DNA of 64,000 bases from JBBDLF01 sp040879025. GTDB lineage: Bacteria; Pseudomonadota; Gammaproteobacteria; Pseudomonadales; Pseudohongiellaceae. The position numbers and the translations under genes are program-made. The notes beneath the pieces are model-generated. The model had not been told where the DNA came from. It was given only the letters and a program-made list of their open reading frames with translations, and searched no databases. Below, piece by piece: positions 26,350-34,633 of this stretch. The DNA lies in NCBI GenBank assembly GCA_040879025.1, contig JBBDLF010000040.1:62001-126000 (forward strand). The letters are read 5' to 3'. Position 1 is the first letter of the stretch, and every line of letters starts with the position of its first letter.

Positions 26350-26988
26350 GTGATCCGGGATAACGTCATTGAACTGGCCGCGAAACGAACCGGGGTTAAG
26401 GCGATAATCGCTGCCGAGCGCCAACTCGTGAGGCTCGCGGGCCGCGGTGATCGCCAGGCGTTCAAACAGATTGTGGAACAGAACAAGCTGCAGCTTTATC
26501 GCATTGCCATGGGCGTGGTACGCCACCATGAACTGGCAGAAGACGTGGTTCAGGAAGCCTTTCTCAAAGCCTACAAGGCGCTGCCGGAATTTCGCTGCGA
26601 GTCGCGGCTCGCCACCTGGTTGCATCGAATCACGTTTCTGACCGCCATAGACTGCAAGAGGCATGAGAAGGCCCGGCCGCCCCTGGATGAATCGGATGGT
26701 GAAGTGGACGATAAGATTGAAGATTCCGGCGCTTTGACACGCGCTGATGCGCAACTGCAGGCGGAACAGACCCGGTCGCAGATCAACCGCGCCCTGGAAC
26801 TGCTGTCCCCCATGGAGCAGTCAGTATTTGTGCTGCGGCATATACAGAACTTCAAATTGAAAGACATTGCGGAAATAGTGAACCGCTCGGAAGGCACGGT
26901 TAAAAACGTGCTGTTTCGCGCCATTCGTAAACTGCGTCAGCAACTGCTGGACACAGGCGAATTTCTGCAGGAGGTAAATCGATGTTGA
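26350..26988 (+). CDS. ECF-type RNA polymerase sigma factor
   Basis: About 212 residues from GTG 26350; TTG 26320 is an alternative. Region 2 is clear (VVRHHELAEDVVQEAFLKAYKALPEFRCESRLATWLHRIT) and region 4 ends in LKDIAEIVNRSEGTVKNVLFRAIRKLRQQL. There is no region 1 or 3, as in ECF sigma factors. The linker is unusually acidic. It overlaps the next gene by seven bases, and the next gene encodes a zinc-type anti-sigma factor, which is the usual arrangement for an ECF sigma held inactive at the membrane. The HEAT-repeat protein behind them is probably part of the same regulon. Confidence 0.92.
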   Translation: MIRDNVIELAAKRTGVKAIIAAERQLVRLAGRGDRQAFKQIVEQNKLQLYRIAMGVVRHHELAEDVVQEAFLKAYKALPEFRCESRLATWLHRITFLTAIDCKRHEKARPPLDESDGEVDDKIEDSGALTRADAQLQAEQTRSQINRALELLSPMEQSVFVLRHIQNFKLKDIAEIVNRSEGTVKNVLFRAIRKLRQQLLDTGEFLQEVNRC

Positions 26989-27743
26989 ATTGTGAATCCT
27001 GCCAAAATGCGCTCGCCGATTCCCTGTATGAACGCCTGTCGGAGGCGGATCAGTCGGCAGTGGATGAACATTTTTCCGGCTGCAGTACTTGTCGGGAATT
27101 GTTTGACGAATTGACCGATTCCACACTCCGCCTGCGCAAGGTCACGGAGGAGGGGGCAGTGCTGGCGACCGAAGCCACCGCGAATGCACAGCTGGATAAT
27201 TTGTGGGTCAAACTGGAACCTGATCTGGACCGGGTTGACGCACAGCGTTTCCGCCGGCTTGCAGGCAACAGTTTCCGGCGGTTCGCCGGTGCGGGCCTTG
27301 CGGTTGCCGCGTCAGTGATCCTTTTTATCGCGGTGGCCTATCAACCCGGAAGCCGGGAGAACCAGCCGGCGCCGATAATATCCCCTGTGGCGCAGACACA
27401 GGAGGCGACGGAATTTTTGAATTATCTTGGCCGGGCACAAACGGTGTTGCTGGTGCTGGCCAATACCGACCGTGCCGACTCGTCAGCCATCCCGTTGGAC
27501 CGGCGTTATGTGGAGTTGATGGCGGTGGAAGCGAACCTGCTGAACGCCAGTATGCAGAATCAGCTCAGCGCCAGCCAGCGGGAACTGCTCAGGGACGTGC
27601 AATATCTGCTGTTGCAATTCGCCAATTTCGAGGACGAAGACCTGGTCGAGGGCCTCGAAATACTTCAGCTTTATTTGCAGGACAATACCGTACTCTTTCG
27701 GATAAACCTGGCGGAGATCAAAGAACAGGCACAGGTTATCTGA
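26982..27743 (+). CDS. Anti-sigma factor (zf-HC2 type, single transmembrane)
   Basis: 253 residues. The N-terminal domain has the zinc anti-sigma arrangement His-x3-Cys-x2-Cys (VDEHFSGCSTCRELFDEL), preceded by a Cys pair in NCESCQNAL. A single transmembrane segment (AGAGLAVAASVILFIAVAY) places a C-terminal helical region in the periplasm. It would bind the ECF sigma factor encoded just upstream, whose stop overlaps its start. The periplasmic part ends in Leu/Asn-rich helices with no known sensor domain; the signal is unknown. Confidence 0.85.
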   Translation: MLNCESCQNALADSLYERLSEADQSAVDEHFSGCSTCRELFDELTDSTLRLRKVTEEGAVLATEATANAQLDNLWVKLEPDLDRVDAQRFRRLAGNSFRRFAGAGLAVAASVILFIAVAYQPGSRENQPAPIISPVAQTQEATEFLNYLGRAQTVLLVLANTDRADSSAIPLDRRYVELMAVEANLLNASMQNQLSASQRELLRDVQYLLLQFANFEDEDLVEGLEILQLYLQDNTVLFRINLAEIKEQAQVI

Positions 27744-27760
27744 CCCAATCGAGGTGTGTT

Positions 27761-29311
27761 ATGAAAAAGCTTTCATCACGAATCAGAACGGCCCTGGCAA
27801 TCGTGCTGTCATTCAGCATTGTCCAGGCCCATGCTGCGGAGGAAGACAGCAGCGCTTACCGGCAGGGATACAGTCTGGTTATCGAACAGCGCTGGGAAGA
27901 AGCCCAGCGCTATTTCAGTGAATTTATGGACAACCGGCAGGGCAGTGAATTCGCTGATGATGCGGGTTACTGGCATTGCTACTCCGAAGAGCAGATTGGC
28001 AATGATGCCGAAACCCAGTTCGGCTGTTATGGCGATTTTATCGAGCAATGGCGTGAAACGGGCAGCAACTGGCTGGATGATGCGAGGGAACGGTTGGTCA
28101 TTATCGCGCACCGGCTTGCCAGCCAGGGGCGCCCGCAATTTATCCCCGAGGTTCTGGACTATATGGACAGACCCGAACTGCCTGAACTGCCAGACCTGCC
28201 CGGCATTGATGCAGAACGCATCAGGCAACAGGTGGAGCGGGGATTGGCTCGCGCCCAGGACCAGCTTCGGGCGTTGGAAGATCAGGACTGGCGCGCGTAC
28301 GTGGATCATTACCGGGGATTTTCTCCACGGACCCGTCGTTCCGTGGACAGTGAATTGCTGGGTTTGCTGACGGCATTGCGTGGCAATCCCCGCGCCGGCG
28401 AGATTCTGGTTGAGCGTCTCAATACCACTGATGATCCGCAAGTCAAGGCGCGGCTGGTGTTAATGCTTGAAGACATTGAAGGGTCCGAGGTCACCGGAGT
28501 GCTGATCGATCTCGCCCGGAATTCTCCCGATGAGGCCGTACGCCGCAACGCGGTGCTGGCCCTGCTCGATCGGGATGACGAGGAGGTTGTGAATTTGTTG
28601 CGGGAAATTGTGCTGTCACCGGATTATCCCGTGACTGCCCGAAGTGCCGCTATTTCGGCCATGGACGACTGGGATCAGACTATGGCGATTCGGGTGCTGG
28701 ATGAACTGCTTCGTTCAGAAACCAATACACGGTTGATAGGTCGGGCCGCACGGCAACTGATGGAACTGGATACCGATACCGCCCGCGGCGTGTTAACGCA
28801 AAGTTATGCCGGTATCAGTGACAGTGACCTGCGTCGCTCTATTCTGGACGAGATGGATGATTCCAGGTCACCGGACCTCATTGGCTTCTTTACTGAAATT
28901 GCCCTGGGTGATAACGAAACCGAGGCCGCCGTGGCGGTGGAGAACCTGGCCAGCCGCGAAGACGATATGGGAGTCGCGGCACTGGATCATATCTATAATA
29001 ATACCACCAGCGAGCGCCTGCGACTGGCGGTCATACACGGCATGGGAGAATCCGAAACCAGGCAGGCAGTGGAGTTTCTGCGTCAGCTCGCGACACAGGC
29101 CGATGATTCCGAAGTCCTGACCGCTGTGGTCCGGGGATTGGGACGAGCCGATTTGCGCGAGGCGGTGCCGGCGGTGATAGCGGTGTATCGCGGCAGTGAC
29201 GATGAGGCAGTGCGCAGCGAAGCAGTCCGCTCGATGCGACGGCTTCGTGAATTTCCCGAAGCACAGGAGTTCATGCTGGAAATGCTGGAACAGGAACTTG
29301 ACGCGCTGTAA
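27761..29311 (+). CDS. Exported HEAT-repeat protein
   Basis: 516 residues with a signal peptide ending HAAEE. After an N-terminal TPR-like region (YRQGYSLVIEQRWEEAQRYFSEFM) comes a run of HEAT repeats from about residue 200 to the end. These are recognisable as paired helices such as VTGVLIDLARNSPDEAVRRNAVLALLDRDDE, and further units around EAAVAVENLASREDD and AVPAVIAVYRGSDDEAVRSEAVRSM. HEAT arrays bind proteins; no catalytic motif is visible. It starts 17 bases after the anti-sigma gene on the same strand, so it is probably in the sigma/anti-sigma operon and may help transmit or answer the envelope signal. Confidence 0.85.
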   Translation: MKKLSSRIRTALAIVLSFSIVQAHAAEEDSSAYRQGYSLVIEQRWEEAQRYFSEFMDNRQGSEFADDAGYWHCYSEEQIGNDAETQFGCYGDFIEQWRETGSNWLDDARERLVIIAHRLASQGRPQFIPEVLDYMDRPELPELPDLPGIDAERIRQQVERGLARAQDQLRALEDQDWRAYVDHYRGFSPRTRRSVDSELLGLLTALRGNPRAGEILVERLNTTDDPQVKARLVLMLEDIEGSEVTGVLIDLARNSPDEAVRRNAVLALLDRDDEEVVNLLREIVLSPDYPVTARSAAISAMDDWDQTMAIRVLDELLRSETNTRLIGRAARQLMELDTDTARGVLTQSYAGISDSDLRRSILDEMDDSRSPDLIGFFTEIALGDNETEAAVAVENLASREDDMGVAALDHIYNNTTSERLRLAVIHGMGESETRQAVEFLRQLATQADDSEVLTAVVRGLGRADLREAVPAVIAVYRGSDDEAVRSEAVRSMRRLREFPEAQEFMLEMLEQELDAL

Positions 29312-29339
29312 CCCTTCGTTCAGAGGCTCCCTGGATTCA

Positions 29340-29359
29340 GGGGCGGAGCACTCCGCCCC
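29340..29359 (+). terminator. Hairpin after the HEAT-repeat gene
   Basis: GGGGCGGA and TCCGCCCC form an eight-pair stem with a four-base loop (GCAC), about 28 bases after the stop. It is followed by TTGGG rather than a T run on this strand, so its termination efficiency is uncertain. Confidence 0.55.
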
Positions 29360-29391
29360 TTGGGAGTCACTCGTCGTTGATGTTGATAAAG

Positions 29392-29685
29392 TTAACCAGC
29401 CCCATTACGTACCGATCGGATTGAGAAACCATGGATATGAGCGCGCTCCACGTCCAGATGGTTCATCAGGTCGACAACATCCAGCCCCATGCCACCGGAG
29501 CCGTGAATCAGAATAACGCGGCTGCCCGATTCGCCCAGCCTGGCGTAGTGAAGTTTCAGCCCGTCACTGGTAGTGAAGTAGTGGTCCTCGACGGGAAAAT
29601 CTGCAAATGCCGCAGGCATGAGCAAGGTCAATGCCGTGCCTGAGGCACAGGCCAGGGTAACAATAGAGCGAAGTAGCATTTTCAT
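29392..29685 (-). pseudogene. Truncated alpha/beta hydrolase
   Basis: 97 residues with a good signal peptide (to AAFAD) and a hydrolase opening: TTSDGLKLHYARLGESGSRVILIHGSGG. This is joined abruptly to VDLMNHLDVERAHIHGFS, the helix and strand leading to the nucleophile elbow. The reading then runs into IRSVRNGAG and stops. The strand/helix between the oxyanion loop and the elbow, and everything after the elbow including the catalytic Asp and His, are missing, so it cannot be an active hydrolase. A remaining frame just beyond (MGLVNFININDE and stop) may be part of the original C-terminus. Interpreted as a decayed gene. Confidence 0.65.
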
Positions 29686-29752
29686 CGGCAGGGTAACGCA
29701 TATCTGCTACTATGCCCCGGTCTTCGCGCGGTCGCTGAAGGGGAGAGAGCCA

Positions 29753-30172
29753 GTGGATCAGACAGCAATACTATACCCGATGATGGCTTTGGTCGGCTGG
29801 ACGCTGTGCGTGCTTTTAGTGATTCCCTACCGGCGATTCCAGGCGGCGTTTGCCCGCGAGGTAACCATTGAGGATTTCAGGCTGGGTGAGTCCCACCGCG
29901 TTCCCTACCATGTCAGCCTGGCCAACCGAAACTTTATGAACCTGCTGGAAGTCCCGGTGCTGTTCTATGTGGTGTGCATTATCCTGTACGTGAGCCAGGG
30001 AGTGACGTCGTTGCTTTTTGTGCTTGCCTGGGCTTATGTTGCCTGCCGGGTGTTTCACAGTCTGGTCCATCTGACCTATAACAGGGTTATTCATCGCCTG
30101 GGCCTGTTTGCGGCGAGCAACCTGGTGCTGCTGGCACTGTGGGTGATGACGGCCCTCGATCTGACTGCATGA
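29753..30172 (+). CDS. MAPEG-family membrane protein
   Basis: About 139 residues from GTG 29753 (GGGGAGAGA site). Four hydrophobic segments and the motif block HVSLANRNFMNLLEVPVLFYVVC, then RVFHSLVHLTYNRVIHRLG, match MAPEG proteins, a family of small membrane proteins that includes glutathione-dependent enzymes. The conserved Arg, His and Asn of the second loop are present. Bacterial members are mostly uncharacterised. It stands alone, 53 bases before the carbonic anhydrase gene. Confidence 0.85.
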   Translation: MDQTAILYPMMALVGWTLCVLLVIPYRRFQAAFAREVTIEDFRLGESHRVPYHVSLANRNFMNLLEVPVLFYVVCIILYVSQGVTSLLFVLAWAYVACRVFHSLVHLTYNRVIHRLGLFAASNLVLLALWVMTALDLTA

Positions 30173-30225
30173 TCGTGTGACTGTGCACCCGCTTTGTGAA
30201 ATCCCGCGGCTAAAGGAGTTTTACC

Positions 30226-30840
30226 ATGATACCAGCGCCAGAGGCGTTGCAACGCTTGCGTGAAGGTAACCAGCGTTTTGTCGCCGGTCAGTCTGGAGAC
30301 CCCCGGTCATTCAATCAAAATCGTCGCGATCAGCTGGTTTCCGGCCAGACCCCTTTTGCGATTATTCTGGGTTGTTCTGATTCCAGGGTACCCGCGGAGC
30401 TGATATTTGATCAGGGCCTGGGAGACTTGTTTGTCATCCGGGTCGCGGGGAATATTGTCGCGCCCTCCCAGATCGGCAGCGTGGAGTTCTCCGCGGACCG
30501 TCACCAGACCCGCCTTGTCGTGGTGCTGGGTCATTCCCAGTGCGGTGCGGTTCTGGCTACCCTGGAAGAACTTGAGCGTCCGACGGAAAACCGATCTCCC
30601 AATCTGAGCTCGATTGTCAGCCGCATACAGCCGGCGGTGGAGAAATTGCTGCAGCACGGCCGTACGCCGGATTCCGACGACATGGTGAGCGATGCGGTTC
30701 GTGCCAATATCGAAGCTTCGGTGAACGACCTCCGGCACGGTTCAGAGATACTGGAACATCTGATCGAGCGTGAAGGGCTGTTGATAATCGGCGCGGAATA
30801 TTCTCTGGAAACCGGGGAGGTGGAATTTTTCCAGACCTGA
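30226..30840 (+). CDS. Beta-carbonic anhydrase
   Basis: 204 residues with the complete zinc site of beta-carbonic anhydrases: Cys-x-Asp-x-Arg in LGCSDSRVPAELIFD, and His-x2-Cys in GHSQCGAV. The GDLFVIRVAGN strand and the closing GAEYSLETGEVEFF are also typical. It hydrates CO2 to bicarbonate in the cytoplasm, which in this window would supply PEP carboxylase encoded about 3.8 kb away; that link is inferred. A GGAG site precedes ATG 30226. The stop is 22 bases from the end of the convergent cyclase gene. Confidence 0.93.
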   Translation: MIPAPEALQRLREGNQRFVAGQSGDPRSFNQNRRDQLVSGQTPFAIILGCSDSRVPAELIFDQGLGDLFVIRVAGNIVAPSQIGSVEFSADRHQTRLVVVLGHSQCGAVLATLEELERPTENRSPNLSSIVSRIQPAVEKLLQHGRTPDSDDMVSDAVRANIEASVNDLRHGSEILEHLIEREGLLIIGAEYSLETGEVEFFQT

Positions 30841-30862
30841 CGCCGGTTTACCCACAGGGCTG

Positions 30863-32383
30863 CTATTCTGAGGTGATGTCCCGCACTTCTGTGATCGGCA
30901 GCATTTCGATGTCGCGAAACTTCGGATTACGTGGATCAGCTTCCTCCAGCAGTGAAGAAACATTGGCATAGGTATCGGCTACAAACAGCAATTCATTGTT
31001 GACGGTTTTACGCGTGATACCGAAGTGGATCTTTTTGCGCGCTTTCGCGGAGATCCGGTTAAGCATTGCCTTGGTAACCCAGATGCCACCGTCGCGGGCA
31101 AAGTCGCTGATGCGGGCGGCATAGTTGATGGTTTCTCCCAGCACCGTGAACTCAACATGGGTTCCGGCGTGGAATGAGCCAAACCACTCCTGCCCCTCAT
31201 TAAGCCCTATGTTCAGTTGAATGTCGTTGAACCATCCCTTACGGTTTTGCCAGCGGTTGGTTAACTTGCGCATCATCTCTTTCATCTCCACGGCACACTG
31301 AATGGCGTTAAGCTGGTAGTCCGTGTCAGGTTGGGGAAAAAAGTAGTACACCATCCCGTCTCCGGCGTGCTTTCCATAAGTGCCGTAGTACTTGCGAAAG
31401 ATCGGTTCGCTCTCCTGCCAGATGTTGTTGATGAGTTCGAAGTATTCTTCCGCAGGCAGTTCGGAGCAGATTCGCACTGAGTTCTGGACATCGGCCACCA
31501 GCACGGCCACGTGGCTCAAGTACGGTTTTCGGCGGTCCCAAAGCTCCCTTATGACATGATTGCGCTGGGACAGAAAATCCAGCAGGTAGTTGTCATCCGG
31601 CGTAACCGGGCTGTGTGCAAACAGAATACCCTCGCGGAAGAAACACACGTACAGCTCTGACAGCAGTTCGTGACCCTCTTCGTCGACCAATACACTGGGA
31701 AAATGGAATATGGCTTCCTTCCCGAGCACAGGGGCGCTGTCGTAGAGGTTTTCCAGCATTTGCAGATCGGCACTGCCCATGGACGAATAAAGCTTGATCA
31801 ATGCGCGGTGAGACAGGCGTTTGCGTGCCGCGGTCATATGAGGTCGAAGTACCTCCTCCAGACGGTTGTGAAGGAAGGAATTTCCTGAATGCGCCGATTC
31901 CAGCAACAGACAGATGAGGTTTCTCGATTCCAGTTCGCTGGCCAATTCGCTCCGGGGGGACAAAAGTAGCTCACTGGCACTGTTGTTCCACCAGATAAGC
32001 TCAAAATTGCTGTTTACCATGTAAGCCGGACCAGGGAAATTCTCGACGGAGAGTTCCAGCGTCAGCTTGGAAAGGGAACCGGGTTGCTGATCCGTCCTGG
32101 TGGTGGATACCCCGGACTGCTGTCCGGCCTCGCCTGCCTGTCGGGACTCGTCGTTCAAACGTCGGGCGATATGAGCTATGGAGAGGCCTTCTTTTTTTAA
32201 TTCCTGGACACGACGTATCCGGTCAAGGGCATCTTTCGGGAAATAACCCAAGCGAGTCGCGCGCCCTCCGTCATCCGGCGAATGCCTTATCTGCGGTGGG
32301 GGCAATATTCCAAGTGCGACATAATTGTTCAACGTCGCTCTGGAAATACCAGTCTTTTCAATAAGTTGCTTGCTATTGATCAT
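30863..32383 (-). CDS. MerR-type regulator fused to PAS and class III nucleotide cyclase domains
   Basis: 506 residues in three parts. Residues 1-75 form a MerR winged helix (LIEKTGISRATLNNYVALGILPPP .. YFPKDALDRIRRVQELKKEGLSI). Residues about 108-165 look like a PAS domain (LELSVENFPGPAYMVNSNFELIWW). Residues about 290-470 are a class III nucleotidyl cyclase. In the cyclase the metal-binding Asp298 (VLVADVQNS) and Asp342 (KHAGDGMVYYF) are intact, as are Lys338 and the transition-state Asn420 and Arg424 (LGETINYAARI). The usual substrate-selecting Asp is Glu417 here, so ATP or GTP use is open. Coupling DNA binding directly to cyclic-nucleotide production is unusual. A 13-bp tandem repeat lies just upstream of its start. 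Confidence 0.85.
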   Translation of the reverse strand: MINSKQLIEKTGISRATLNNYVALGILPPPQIRHSPDDGGRATRLGYFPKDALDRIRRVQELKKEGLSIAHIARRLNDESRQAGEAGQQSGVSTTRTDQQPGSLSKLTLELSVENFPGPAYMVNSNFELIWWNNSASELLLSPRSELASELESRNLICLLLESAHSGNSFLHNRLEEVLRPHMTAARKRLSHRALIKLYSSMGSADLQMLENLYDSAPVLGKEAIFHFPSVLVDEEGHELLSELYVCFFREGILFAHSPVTPDDNYLLDFLSQRNHVIRELWDRRKPYLSHVAVLVADVQNSVRICSELPAEEYFELINNIWQESEPIFRKYYGTYGKHAGDGMVYYFFPQPDTDYQLNAIQCAVEMKEMMRKLTNRWQNRKGWFNDIQLNIGLNEGQEWFGSFHAGTHVEFTVLGETINYAARISDFARDGGIWVTKAMLNRISAKARKKIHFGITRKTVNNELLFVADTYANVSSLLEEADPRNPKFRDIEMLPITEVRDITSE

Positions 32384-32445
32384 GGAGGGACCTATCCATT
32401 GTCATGAAAACACAGTATAAATATACTGCCTATATTAAGTCAACT

Positions 32446-32493
32446 GTATAAATAGGCGGTATAAATAGGTGGTATAAATAGGTGGTATAAATC
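32446..32493. repeat. 13-bp tandem repeat in the regulator/glpE promoter region
   Basis: Three full units GTATAAATAGG(C/T)G follow each other at 32446, 32459 and 32472, with a partial fourth at 32485. A related GTATAAATATACTGCC lies at about 32415. The array is 62 bases upstream of the MerR-cyclase start and about 108 upstream of glpE. It looks like an operator array for a sequence-specific regulator, most simply the adjacent MerR-type protein; the TATAAA cores could also act as -10 elements. Confidence 0.8.
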
Positions 32494-32600
32494 AAATTCA
32501 GCCCGGTATATCCGGCAGCAAAGACAGTGCTGTCGGTCTTTGGTACAGTGTTTTATTCTATCGTGAACCCAGTGCGGACAAACCAAACCCGGAGACCGGC

Positions 32601-32921
32601 ATGAATTTCAGGCGAATCGACGTGGCGGAGGCGCGCAGACTGCTAGCGGATAATGCGCAGATAATCGACATTCGTGACGATCAGTCCTACGCCGCAGGCC
32701 ACATAGAGGCTGCGCGGCATGTTGACAGTGGCAACATGCAAGAATTCGTTCAGGAGGCGGATCTGGACCGACCGCTGATAATTTACTGTTACCACGGCAA
32801 CATGAGTCAGGGGGCGGCGGCATGGATGGCGGAGCAGGGTTTTGAGCACACCTTTAGCCTGGACGGGGGCTACGAGGCCTGGGTGGACAAGAGTTCGGCA
32901 GCGCCGGCAGCATCTAAGTAA
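32601..32921 (+). CDS. glpE: Thiosulfate sulfurtransferase GlpE (single-domain rhodanese)
   Basis: 106 residues, the normal GlpE length. The active-site loop is IIYCYHGNMSQGAAAWM with the persulfide-forming Cys, and the rhodanese core IDIRDDQSYAAGHIEAARH is intact. The CYHGNxSQGAA loop distinguishes GlpE from other single rhodaneses. It transfers the sulfane sulfur of thiosulfate to cyanide or thiol acceptors in the cytoplasm. It is divergent from the MerR-cyclase gene and shares the repeat-containing intergenic region with it, so it could be co-regulated. It ends 26 bases before a convergent membrane-protein gene. Confidence 0.92.
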   Translation: MNFRRIDVAEARRLLADNAQIIDIRDDQSYAAGHIEAARHVDSGNMQEFVQEADLDRPLIIYCYHGNMSQGAAAWMAEQGFEHTFSLDGGYEAWVDKSSAAPAASK

Positions 32922-32947
32922 GGAAAAGAATAAAAACCAGATAAATA

Positions 32948-33352
32948 TCAATCAGTTTTGTTGTTTTCTTCATCTGCTTTGAGAAAAGCTTTTTTGGCTG
33001 TCAACAGGATCACCAGGTAAACCACAGTGCCCATTGACCAGGCAAAAATCTCCAGCGGCCAGAGATTCGGTGACACGGGATCCATACTGGTGCGCAACAC
33101 GATGATGGCCGTCCAGATCGCCAGAATCAGCAATGGCAGTAATGCCAGCCCACGCCAATAGCCGCCCCATTGACGGCTGGCGGCAATCGCGAGCGCTGCG
33201 ATGCAACCGCTGGTGATGACGACGATCAGCGTGATAAAGAAATTCCACATCGATTCAGAACCGGTGCCGTTCGTCTGTGCGGACAGCGCAACAGGCGTGA
33301 GTAGCCACGCCGCGGACAATACGCAGGTCGACAATATCGGGCGAGAAGGCAT
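32948..33352 (-). CDS. Small membrane protein, unrecognised
   Basis: About 134 residues from the start at 33352. A signal-like segment (to LSAQT) is followed by three hydrophobic stretches: WNFFITLIVVITSGCIAALAIAA, LALLPLLILAIWTAIIVL and IFAWSMGTVVYLVILLTAKKAF. The charged tail ends KADEENNKTD. No family recognised. A longer form up to 33475 is possible but its extra part does not look like a leader. It is convergent with glpE. Confidence 0.6.
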   Translation of the reverse strand: MPSRPILSTCVLSAAWLLTPVALSAQTNGTGSESMWNFFITLIVVITSGCIAALAIAASRQWGGYWRGLALLPLLILAIWTAIIVLRTSMDPVSPNLWPLEIFAWSMGTVVYLVILLTAKKAFLKADEENNKTD

Positions 33353-33553
33353 AGGTGCGCCGCGGTTCCAGCTTGCATCGATGGTAGAAACTTGTTTTCC
33401 ATTAGAACAAAGATAGCCAAAATCAGAAAGCCGGTTGTTACAAATCCTTGAAATATATCGCTGGAGTCCAGACATTTAATACCTTACTGTTCACCCAATA
33501 ATCAGTCTTATGACGGTCTTGTGACCGTCTTTTGAAAAAACCGGGAGTTGAAA

Positions 33554-34582
33554 ATGAAGGCCAGAAATGTGAAGGAAGAGTGCATGCGTCGGCATGAGGG
33601 GCAGGGCTGTATCGATGAGTCGACCCGCGTCGGTTTTGGCTCCGATGGCGGGCTTGGTAAGGGAATACTCTCCAGGGCCGCTGTTTCCGTGGCCTTCGCG
33701 GCGTTGCTGACATCATGCGCAGGGATGGTGTCCAACTCCGGGCTTCCTGATCGCATTGTCGCCGAACGCGGCGGCTTTATCCCCGAGGGTATTGAATACG
33801 ACAATAACAATCGTCGGCTGCTTACCGGGTCCCTGGCTGAGGGCACCGTCTATGCCATCGGCGCTGATGGCTCCATGACGCCTGTGGTGGAAGACAGCGC
33901 CCTGATTTCGTCCGTTGGTATAGAAGTCGACGAAGCGCGTAACCGGTTATTGGTGGCAAATTCAGACCGCAGCAGTGACACCGGGGCGGCCAGACTCGGG
34001 GTGTACCACCTGGACAGCGGTGATCCGATTGCGATGGTTGATTTGGTGGCGACAATCCCCGACCGTCCCGATGATGCCACCCACTTTGCCAACGACGTCG
34101 CGGTGAGTACAGCCGGCGTGATCTATGTGACCGACACACGCATGAACATTGTCTACCAGGTGGACACGTACTACCAGGGCCAGGTGTTTTATGATTTCGG
34201 CCGCAACAATAACCTGAACCTGAACGGTATTGAATATCATCCCGCCGGGTTTCTGCTGGTGGTTTCACCGGGTTCCGGGCAACTGTTGCGAATACCGGTC
34301 AATAATCCCGGGCGATGGGATTTCGTTGAATTGTCGGAGCCGGCCGGTGGCGGCGACGGGATTTTCTGGGCAGCAGACGGCACACTCGCGGTGGTCTCCA
34401 ATAACAGCAGCCGGGTACTCAAATACGCCAGTGATGACAATTGGCGCACGGCCGAAGTGGTTGATGTCGCACAATTTGAAGGACAGGCAACCACCGGCGC
34501 GGCCGTTGGAAACGACATCTACGTAGTGCAGCCTCATTTTGCTGATTCGGACCCCCCGGTGATACTGCGTGCTGGATTCTAG
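33554..34582 (+). CDS. NHL/SMP-30-like beta-propeller lipoprotein
   Basis: About 342 residues. After a charged N-terminus of roughly 40 residues a hydrophobic helix leads to the lipobox LLTSCAG, so the mature protein is lipid-anchored at Cys. The body shows propeller-like repeats: GFIPEGIEYDNNNRRLLTGS, GIEVDEARNRLLVANSD, FANDVAVSTAGVIYVTDTRMN and LNGIEYHPAGFLLVVS. These resemble SMP-30/gluconolactonase-like proteins. No catalytic residues are certain, so a binding or scaffold role is equally possible. The long basic N-region ahead of the signal is unusual; an internal Met near residue 13 could be the true start. Confidence 0.7.
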   Translation: MKARNVKEECMRRHEGQGCIDESTRVGFGSDGGLGKGILSRAAVSVAFAALLTSCAGMVSNSGLPDRIVAERGGFIPEGIEYDNNNRRLLTGSLAEGTVYAIGADGSMTPVVEDSALISSVGIEVDEARNRLLVANSDRSSDTGAARLGVYHLDSGDPIAMVDLVATIPDRPDDATHFANDVAVSTAGVIYVTDTRMNIVYQVDTYYQGQVFYDFGRNNNLNLNGIEYHPAGFLLVVSPGSGQLLRIPVNNPGRWDFVELSEPAGGGDGIFWAADGTLAVVSNNSSRVLKYASDDNWRTAEVVDVAQFEGQATTGAAVGNDIYVVQPHFADSDPPVILRAGF

Positions 34583-34597
34583 TCGCATTTGCGACTA
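34580..34597. promoter_or_regulatory. Perfect 8-bp inverted repeat between the lipoprotein gene and ppc
   Basis: TAGTCGCA and TGCGACTA surround a two-base centre, overlapping the TAG stop of the lipoprotein gene and ending 37 bases before the ppc start. There is no T run, so an operator or mRNA hairpin is as likely as a terminator. Confidence 0.5.
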
Positions 34598-34633
34598 CGC
34601 TGATTCAACCATTTGGTATCGCAGTTTTTGATC

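Noticed and set aside
32446..32493. CRISPR-like repeat array
   Set aside because: Units are 13 bp and directly adjacent with no spacers.
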